Of a stretch of DNA of 15,158 nucleotides, positions 6,587-12,343 are shown in pieces. Where the stretch lies: the NCBI GenBank assembly GCA_042218115.1, contig JBDGRJ010000017.1:1-15158 (forward strand). Reading direction: 5' to 3'. The translations under genes were made by a program, and so were the position numbers. The DNA comes from JBDGRJ01 sp042218115. Its GTDB lineage: Bacteria; Patescibacteriota; Patescibacteriia; Magasanikbacterales; UBA922. Every line of letters starts with the position of its first letter. Position 1 is the first letter of the stretch. The notes beneath the pieces were generated by a model, which made no database searches, was not told the DNA's origin, and saw only the letters and a program-made list of their open reading frames with translations.

Positions 6587-7711
6587 ATGAATATAGGTGT
6601 TGATATTAGAAGCTTGATGCCCAAAAATTTGAGTGGGGTCGGGGAGTACACCCGTGGTTTAGTGGATAATTTAATTAAACACCACCCGAATCATAATTAT
6701 TTTTTATTTTGCAATTGCTTTAGCAGGGCGGATCTACCCAGCTGGAATCAGGACTGCGTGGATATAATAAAGACCAGCTATCCCAACAAAGTATTTAGCT
6801 TTACTTCTTCTGTGTTTAAAAGACCAAAGATAGATCATATAATTACCTCTCAGGCTGATATAGACAATTTGGATGTATTTTTCTCCCCCAATCTCAGTTT
6901 TGGGTCAGTTACGGACAATGTTAAATTTGTTCAGACCATTCACGACCTTTCTTTTAAGTTTTATCCCGAATTCCTAACTCTCAAAAGAAGATTGTGGCAT
7001 AAAGCTGTCAGGCCTGAGCACAAGATGAGGCGGGCTGATCTGGTGCTTGCTCCTTCTGAAAATACGGCAAGGGATATAGAGCAAGTATTTGGCTCCTCTT
7101 TAAACCTAAAGGTCCTTGAGCCCGGCGTTCGATCAAAGATCGAAGTCGGTCCCAATGCCCAAAAACACACAGCAGAGAAATATTCACTTTTCGACAATTT
7201 TATATTTTTCCTGGGAACTCTGGAGCCTAGAAAAAATGTGTCCGGGTTGATAGAAGCTTTCCAAGACTCTAATATACAAGATGATTATCACCTTGTCTTA
7301 GCTGGAGCAGAAGGGTGGAAGACAAACAAAATAAATCAAAACATAGACTCCAGTCCAAAAGTAAGTTTCCTTTGCTATGTAAGTCAAAAAGAGAAAAAGG
7401 CTCTACTAAACCTAGCAGAACTTTTTGTTTATCCCAGCTTTTATGAGGGCTTTGGGTTTCCGGTACTTGAAGCTATGGCCGGCTCCACCCCCGTTATTAC
7501 TTCTGATAGGTCCTCTCTGGCTGAAGTAAGCGGTAATGCGGCTTATCTGATTGATCCGAGGAATAAAACCGAGATTTCAACAGGAATAGAGCGTCTATTG
7601 AAAAACCCGAAGCTGTATAATGAGTATGTTCAGCGTGGACTAAAACAAGTCGAACAATACAGCTGGAACAGCGCTGCTGATAAGTTTATTAATTACTGTT
7701 CTCAAATTTAA
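6587..7711 (+). CDS. GT4-family glycosyltransferase (mannosyltransferase-like)
   Basis: This 374-residue protein is a second GT-B, family 4 glycosyltransferase. It opens with MNIGVDIRSL and the glycine-containing SGVGEYTRGL acceptor loop, typical of the branch that includes many mannosyl- and rhamnosyltransferases. The HDLSFKFYPEFL segment (119-130), LGTLEPRKNVSGLIEAF (R215, K216) and FYEGFGFPVLEAMA with E287 and E295 (E-x7-E) complete the signature. No membrane segment is present; it should act at the cytoplasmic membrane surface on a lipid-linked acceptor. It is first in an operon with prfB only one base after its stop. That pairs a glycan enzyme with translation genes and probably reflects compaction rather than shared function. 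Substrates cannot be read. Confidence 0.88.
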   Translation: MNIGVDIRSLMPKNLSGVGEYTRGLVDNLIKHHPNHNYFLFCNCFSRADLPSWNQDCVDIIKTSYPNKVFSFTSSVFKRPKIDHIITSQADIDNLDVFFSPNLSFGSVTDNVKFVQTIHDLSFKFYPEFLTLKRRLWHKAVRPEHKMRRADLVLAPSENTARDIEQVFGSSLNLKVLEPGVRSKIEVGPNAQKHTAEKYSLFDNFIFFLGTLEPRKNVSGLIEAFQDSNIQDDYHLVLAGAEGWKTNKINQNIDSSPKVSFLCYVSQKEKKALLNLAELFVYPSFYEGFGFPVLEAMAGSTPVITSDRSSLAEVSGNAAYLIDPRNKTEISTGIERLLKNPKLYNEYVQRGLKQVEQYSWNSAADKFINYCSQI

Positions 7712-7712
7712 A

Positions 7713-8810
7713 ATGCAAGAGAAAACTTTATCAAAGCTGAAACAAAAAGTAGATACAGCATATGAAGATTTGATCGATGTGGATTCGAAGAAGGAAAGAA
7801 AAAAACAACTAGAACAAGAGATGAACAGAGAGGATTTTTGGAATGACCAGCAGCGAGCTAAAGAAATTAAGAAAGAATACAGTCGGATAAAAGAGCAAAT
7901 AAATACATGGGAGAAGATGAAAGAGGAGCTGGATGAGCTGTCTGAGCTGAAACAAGAAGCTGCAGATGACTCACTTTTAGAAGAGATAGACGAGAGGGTG
8001 AAAGATCTTTGGGGTAAATACGAGCAGTATGAGCTGCAACTGCTTTTGGACGGAAAGTTCGATGATAAAAACGCTATTGTATCTTTCAGTTCGGGTTCAG
8101 GTGGTGTAGAGGCCCAAGACTGGGCCGAGATGTTGCTCAGGATGGTTATGAACTATTGTGAGGATCAGGGTTGGGAGGTACGGCTGGTTGAGAGGACGGA
8201 AGGCAAAGAGGCGGGTATAAAATCCGCGACCATAGTAGCAAAAGGTGAGTTTGCCTACGGGAAGCTTAAATCAGAAGATGGAACTCATAGACTCGTGCGG
8301 CTTTCACCTTTTGATGCTGATAATAGCCGCCACACATCTTTTGCTTTGATTGAGGTTATTCCCGAGCTTCAGCAGAATGAAGGGGTGGAGCTAAAGGATA
8401 AAGACCTGGAGGTTGATACTTTTATGGCGAGCAAACCCGGTGGTCAGAGCGTAAATAGAACCGAATCAGCAGTCAGAATCACTCATAGTCCTACCGGTAT
8501 TACTGTCAGCTGTCAGAATGAGAAGTCACAAAAAAGAAACAAACAAACAGCCAAAAAGATCTTACGCTCCAGGATACAGAAATACAAACAAGAGAAAAGA
8601 GAGGAGAAACTAGAGGAGATAAAAGGGGAATATAAAAGCCCGGAGTGGGGCAATCAGATCAGATCCTACGTTTTGCACCCATACAATATGGTAAAGGATC
8701 TGCGCACAAAACATGAAAGCTCCGACCCGGAGTCGGTCCTGGAGGGGGAGCTGGGCGAGTTCATAGAAGCTTATCTTAAATGGCAAAAAACAAATAATGA
8801 AGAAGATTAA
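7713..8810 (+). CDS. prfB: Peptide chain release factor 2 (RF2)
   Basis: RF2 reads UAA and UGA stop codons in the ribosomal A site and triggers peptide release. The 365-residue protein has an N-terminal coiled domain (KKERKKQLEQEMNREDFWND), the RF2-specific stop-recognition tripeptide SPF (198-200, in RLSPFDADNSRHTSF) and the catalytic GGQ (243-245, in SKPGGQSVNRTESAVR). SPF rather than PxT separates it from RF1. Its presence fits UGA being a real stop here. The frame is continuous: the place where many bacteria have a programmed +1 frameshift (CUUUGAC) reads EDLIDVDSKKER without interruption, so that form of autoregulation is absent. It overlaps the following tsaC by 14 bases. Confidence 0.95.
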   Translation: MQEKTLSKLKQKVDTAYEDLIDVDSKKERKKQLEQEMNREDFWNDQQRAKEIKKEYSRIKEQINTWEKMKEELDELSELKQEAADDSLLEEIDERVKDLWGKYEQYELQLLLDGKFDDKNAIVSFSSGSGGVEAQDWAEMLLRMVMNYCEDQGWEVRLVERTEGKEAGIKSATIVAKGEFAYGKLKSEDGTHRLVRLSPFDADNSRHTSFALIEVIPELQQNEGVELKDKDLEVDTFMASKPGGQSVNRTESAVRITHSPTGITVSCQNEKSQKRNKQTAKKILRSRIQKYKQEKREEKLEEIKGEYKSPEWGNQIRSYVLHPYNMVKDLRTKHESSDPESVLEGELGEFIEAYLKWQKTNNEED

Positions 8811-9402
8811 AGAATACAATATAAAAATAAAACAGTTAGCTGATCAGATTAAGTCGGGTAAAACTGTAGTATATCCGACTGAAACTTGTTACGGAGTCGG
8901 GTGCGACGGTAGAGACAATCAAGCTGTAGAGAAAATTTTTAATATAAAGCAACGGGACAAAGATAAACCTCTTTTGGTTTTGATGCCGAGCTTAGATGTA
9001 GCCCAAGAGTATATAAGGTGGGACTCCGAGACCCAAAGATTGGCTGAAAAGTACTGGCCCGGCCCTCTGACGATTGTGGCTGAGCTAAAAAAAGGGGTGG
9101 AGCTACCTCAGGGGTTGACTAAAGATGGAACCTTAGCTTGTCGTGTTAGCTCTCACGGCTTTGCTTCGCAGTTAGCAGCTGAGCTTAACGGGCCTCTGGT
9201 CTCAACTTCGGCTAATATTTCAGGCAAAGACTCCCCTTATACAGTCCGTGAGGTTGAGTCTATGTTTGAAGGGCGTAAGCATCAACCTGATGTGATAGTG
9301 GATGCGGGCAAGCTGGAACAAACCCCGCCTTCAACCATAGTTAGGACGATAGATGGTGTTGAGGTATTAAGAGAGGGCGCTATTGAGCTAGATCAATTAT
9401 GA
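8797..9402 (+). CDS. tsaC: L-threonylcarbamoyladenylate synthase (TsaC/Sua5/YrdC family)
   Basis: The enzyme makes threonylcarbamoyl-AMP from threonine, bicarbonate and ATP, the first step of the t6A37 modification of ANN-decoding tRNAs. The 201 residues are a single YrdC domain: VVYPTETCYGVGCDGR (24-39), the basic loop KQRDKDKPLLVL (51-62), WPGPLTI (87-93), a CRVSSH segment and STSANISG (136-143). The C-terminal Sua5 domain is absent, as in short TsaC forms. Partners TsaB, TsaD and TsaE are not in the window. Its start overlaps prfB by 14 bases, and its TGA overlaps the next ATG in an ATGA junction, so translational coupling is likely. Confidence 0.93.
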   Translation: MKKIKEYNIKIKQLADQIKSGKTVVYPTETCYGVGCDGRDNQAVEKIFNIKQRDKDKPLLVLMPSLDVAQEYIRWDSETQRLAEKYWPGPLTIVAELKKGVELPQGLTKDGTLACRVSSHGFASQLAAELNGPLVSTSANISGKDSPYTVREVESMFEGRKHQPDVIVDAGKLEQTPPSTIVRTIDGVEVLREGAIELDQL

Positions 9403-10547
9403 ACAGCAGAGATTATTTTATAATTTTCATACTAGTATCAGCACTGTCTCTTTTTTTAATGATCGAGCAGATTCAAGCAACCAAGCAGTTATATAGCAAA
9501 GTAAACTCTGATTTTATTAACAAGCTGAACAAACCGAGGGAAAAACTAGCCCGAGTGGAGCTAAAAAAGATGAGGTACAAACCGGAGCGGATAGAAGCAA
9601 GAGGTGTATATTTGACCGCCAGATCAGCCGGAAACCCTCAAAAGGTAAATCAAATTATCAGACTTATCGAGCAGACTCAGCTAAATTCTGTCGTTATAGA
9701 TATAAAGGATTTTTCGGGTAGGCTATTGTATGATAGTAAGCTAGAGCTTGCGGAGAAATACTCAGTAGAAGAGAATAGGATAGGTGATATTGAGGCGTTA
9801 CTAACAAAGCTGCATCAACATAACATCTATACTATAGCCAGGATAAGTGTATTCCAGGACACCGCTTTAGCTGAGTCTAGACCGGATTTAGCGATTCAGA
9901 ACAAAGAGGGTGAGGTATGGAGAAATGCCAAAGGTCTAGCCTGGACCAACCCGGCAAAAAAGGAGGTGTGGGAATATAATATAGCTATAGCCAAGGAGGC
10001 GGCCGAGCTTGGTTTTGATGAGGTAAATTTTGATTATGTTCGTTTTCCTTCTGACGGTGATACCTCAAAAATAAAACCTCAACGCAGTACCGACCAAAAA
10101 CAGCAGGTAATGGCGGGGTTTTATGAGTATATTAGCAAGGAGATGCGCTATGAACCTGTATGGACGTCCCTGGATTTTTTTGGTATGACTATGGAGAGCA
10201 AGGAGGGGTTGAGCATAGGCCAAAACCTAAAACACGCTGTAGATGAGGTCGACTATATCTCCCCGATGATGTATCCATCTCATTATCCAAAAGGGCACAT
10301 CGGCTTTGAAAACCCGGCTGAGCATCCCGGTAAAATATTAGAAAACGGATTGAGGCAAGGTAAGAAATATTTTGAAGATTCTCGGGCTCAAGTGCGACCC
10401 TGGATACAGGCTTTTGGCTTGAACTATGACTATGATAGAGAAAAGATGCAGGCTCAGATTAAGACAGTGGAAAAATACACAGATGCGGGCTGGCTGCTTT
10501 GGAATGCCAGAAACGTGTATTCAAAGCATGAAATTTCAGATCAATAG
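9399..10547 (+). CDS. Membrane-anchored DUF4015 putative glycoside hydrolase
   Basis: This 382-residue protein has one N-terminal hydrophobic helix (about residues 6-22), an uncleaved signal anchor, then a charged linker and a TIM-barrel-like domain of the DUF4015 (PF13200) putative glycosyl hydrolase family. Recognisable strands include ARGVYLTARSAG (67-78), VVIDIKDFSG (98-107), YTIARISVFQD, LAWTNPAKKEVW, the acidic FDEVNFDYVRFPSDG (206-220), VDYISPMMYPSHY and VRPWIQAFG. The acidic residues in the FDYVRFP strand are the likely catalytic centre, though I know of no proven activity. It should face outside the membrane and act on cell-wall or surface glycan. Its ATG overlaps the tsaC stop. A glycan role fits the nearby glycosyltransferases. 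Confidence 0.85.
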   Translation: MNSRDYFIIFILVSALSLFLMIEQIQATKQLYSKVNSDFINKLNKPREKLARVELKKMRYKPERIEARGVYLTARSAGNPQKVNQIIRLIEQTQLNSVVIDIKDFSGRLLYDSKLELAEKYSVEENRIGDIEALLTKLHQHNIYTIARISVFQDTALAESRPDLAIQNKEGEVWRNAKGLAWTNPAKKEVWEYNIAIAKEAAELGFDEVNFDYVRFPSDGDTSKIKPQRSTDQKQQVMAGFYEYISKEMRYEPVWTSLDFFGMTMESKEGLSIGQNLKHAVDEVDYISPMMYPSHYPKGHIGFENPAEHPGKILENGLRQGKKYFEDSRAQVRPWIQAFGLNYDYDREKMQAQIKTVEKYTDAGWLLWNARNVYSKHEISDQ

Positions 10548-10554
10548 GACCTTA

Positions 10555-10560
10555 TATAAT
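10555..10560 (+). promoter_or_regulatory. Candidate -10 element before rsmA
   Basis: A perfect TATAAT lies in the 38-base gap between the DUF4015 gene and rsmA. No good -35 is seen 15-18 bases upstream, so independent transcription of rsmA is only possible, not shown. Confidence 0.3.
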
Positions 10561-10585
10561 TCTAGTAACTCATTAGACAATCTCA

Positions 10586-11416
10586 ATGCAAAATAAACTT
10601 TTTGATAAAAACTACCTCAAGAACTTATGCCAAAAAAATGACCTGGGCTCGCCGAGAGAGTTTGGTCAACACTTTTTGATCGATAAAGACCCGATCGATA
10701 AGATGATATCAGCCGGTCAAGTCGACGATACCGATCATATCATAGAGCTGGGTCCGGGCTTTGGCAGCTTGACTTTTGCTCTCTCAGAGCGGGCAAAAAA
10801 AGTAACCGCATTTGAGATCGAGCAAAAATTAAGACAATATTGGGGCAAAAATGAAAAAGAAAATATAGAGATTATCTGGGGTGACGGATTAGATCAGCTC
10901 AAAGCTTGGAATATAGAAGGTGAGTATAAATTTATCTCGAACTTGCCTTACCAGATCACCTCTAAGGTTATCAGACAAGTGTTAGAACGAGACAATAAAC
11001 CCAGCCGTATCATAGTGATGGTACAAAAAGAGGTAGCCGACCGTATCTGTGCCACAAAAGATAAAAGTGTGCTCACTATTTTGGTACAGCTATACGGTGA
11101 CCCATATAGAGTTTGTTCTTTAAGCCCGGATTCATTTTATCCCCGGCCGGCGGTAGATTCTACTGTGATAGCTATAGAAAATATATCCGATCCCCAGCTA
11201 GATGAAAACAGCTTGTTTCAGGTTGTAAAAGCTGGGTTCAAACACCGACGCAAACAACTAAAGAATAATTTAGCCTCCGCTTTTGCTGTGGATAAGAACC
11301 GGGCTGGAAAGCTACTTGAGAGTATTATTGATAACAAACAGATACGAGCTCAACAACTGAGTGTGAATGATTGGCGTCAGCTTACCCTAAAACTACAGCA
11401 AGAGAATTTAATTTGA
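10586..11416 (+). CDS. rsmA: 16S rRNA dimethyladenosine transferase (RsmA/KsgA)
   Basis: The enzyme dimethylates two adjacent adenosines in the 3' terminal helix of 16S rRNA during small-subunit maturation. The 276 residues show FGQHFLIDKD near 26-35, the S-adenosylmethionine loop ELGPGFGSLT (54-63), the acidic ribose contact FEIE (E77), WGDGLD (98-103) and the catalytic NLPYQIT (119-125). A YPRPAVDSTVI segment and the basic C-terminal helix KAGFKHRRKQLKNNL follow. Length and motifs are normal. No Shine-Dalgarno sequence is seen; the start is set by the usual spacing of N-terminal motifs. The stop TGA directly abuts an in-frame ATG of the next open frame, but I place that gene's start further on. 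Confidence 0.95.
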   Translation: MQNKLFDKNYLKNLCQKNDLGSPREFGQHFLIDKDPIDKMISAGQVDDTDHIIELGPGFGSLTFALSERAKKVTAFEIEQKLRQYWGKNEKENIEIIWGDGLDQLKAWNIEGEYKFISNLPYQITSKVIRQVLERDNKPSRIIVMVQKEVADRICATKDKSVLTILVQLYGDPYRVCSLSPDSFYPRPAVDSTVIAIENISDPQLDENSLFQVVKAGFKHRRKQLKNNLASAFAVDKNRAGKLLESIIDNKQIRAQQLSVNDWRQLTLKLQQENLI

Positions 11417-11448
11417 ATGAAGCTGCGAGCAAATTTAATTTTCGGGGT

Positions 11449-11478
11449 TTGGTCTCCTTCTTTTTTATTTGGTATAAT
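11449..11478 (+). promoter_or_regulatory. Extended -10 promoter of the last two genes
   Basis: TGGTATAAT (11470-11478) is a perfect extended -10 element. TTGGTC (11449-11454) lies 18 bases before the hexamer as a partial -35. The predicted start near 11485 precedes the ATG at 11501 by about 16 bases. This is the main reason for rejecting the upstream ATG at 11417. Confidence 0.6.
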
Positions 11479-11500
11479 AACTCCAACTTTCATAAAATAT

Positions 11501-12343
11501 ATGCCATTGCAAGAAGGTCTCACAATACAACAGAAGGTCGGAGCGGCTTTGCTAGTCATTGTCGGTGTCTTAGCTTTGGGCTTGGGCGGCCTACAGCTTA
11601 GAAATACGATCTATAATCCACTGGCTGTAGAGCCTTCGACGAGAGCAGAAAAGGCTTTAGCTCAATTTTTTGATGATCAGAAAACTCGTCTAAGGAAGCT
11701 GGACACTGACAAAGATGGGCTTAGTGATTACCAGGAGGTGCACGTTTACAACACTAGCAGGTACCTAAAAGACACAGACTCTGATGGCTTGACTGATAAA
11801 GAGGAGATTGAGGGCGGCACTGATCCTAATTGCCCGGAGGGGGAGACCTGTATACAACAGACTATTCAGAATAGCACGACCAATACCACGGAGTCTGAAA
11901 ATGCCTTTCAGCAAGTTATGAAAAAAGCTGGACAGGACTTAAGACAAAGTGGTGGTCTAAGAGCTCAAAGCACTCAACAAAGACTGAAAGATCTGGCTAA
12001 TAATTCTGATAAGCTGAGACAAGCCTTATTAGACAGTGGTAAAATTTCCAAGAAAAGATTAGACCAAATTGATGATAAAACCTTAAAAAATAAAGCTCGA
12101 GATATACTTACAAAGCAAAATAGCTCCTTAGATTCTGGCTCTGAGAGCGGGCAACAAAATAATACTACCAACACTAAACGGGTCGGTAATAGTCAAATGA
12201 GACAACTACTTGATCAGCCGGATAAATTAAGAAAGCTACTTTTAAACAGCGGCAAAATTTCCAAAGAAAAACTAGATAAGATCGATGATAAGGCACTTAT
12301 TAGGACCGCAAAAAGAATATTAGAAAAAAGGCAAAATAACTAA
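11501..12343 (+). CDS. Membrane-anchored protein with DxDxDG repeats and duplicated C-terminal module
   Basis: I do not recognise a named function. From the ATG at 11501 the protein is 280 residues: a short cytoplasmic start, one membrane helix (about 13-31, AALLVIVGVLALGLGG) and an extracytoplasmic rest. Two calcium-binding-type loops follow, DTDKDGLSDYQE and DTDSDGLTDKEE, spaced as in thrombospondin type 3 or EF-hand-like repeats, ending GGTDPNCPEGETC. After a Ser/Thr/Asn-rich linker come two copies of a helical module of about 45 residues sharing DSGKISKKRLDQIDDKTL and NSGKISKEKLDKIDDKAL (bases about 11975-12121 and 12197-12340). An ATG at 11417 would add 28 residues, but a promoter lies inside that stretch. 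Its stop overlaps the next ATG by one base. Confidence 0.75.
   Translation: MPLQEGLTIQQKVGAALLVIVGVLALGLGGLQLRNTIYNPLAVEPSTRAEKALAQFFDDQKTRLRKLDTDKDGLSDYQEVHVYNTSRYLKDTDSDGLTDKEEIEGGTDPNCPEGETCIQQTIQNSTTNTTESENAFQQVMKKAGQDLRQSGGLRAQSTQQRLKDLANNSDKLRQALLDSGKISKKRLDQIDDKTLKNKARDILTKQNSSLDSGSESGQQNNTTNTKRVGNSQMRQLLDQPDKLRKLLLNSGKISKEKLDKIDDKALIRTAKRILEKRQNN

Noticed and set aside
7713..7800. Programmed frameshift site in prfB
   Set aside because: The frame is continuous from the first ATG; the TTTGATC string at the equivalent place is read in frame with no stop.
11371..11601. Small open frames on both strands across the rsmA 3' end and the next gene
   Set aside because: They overlap the supported rsmA frame and the membrane-protein start, and have no recognisable features.
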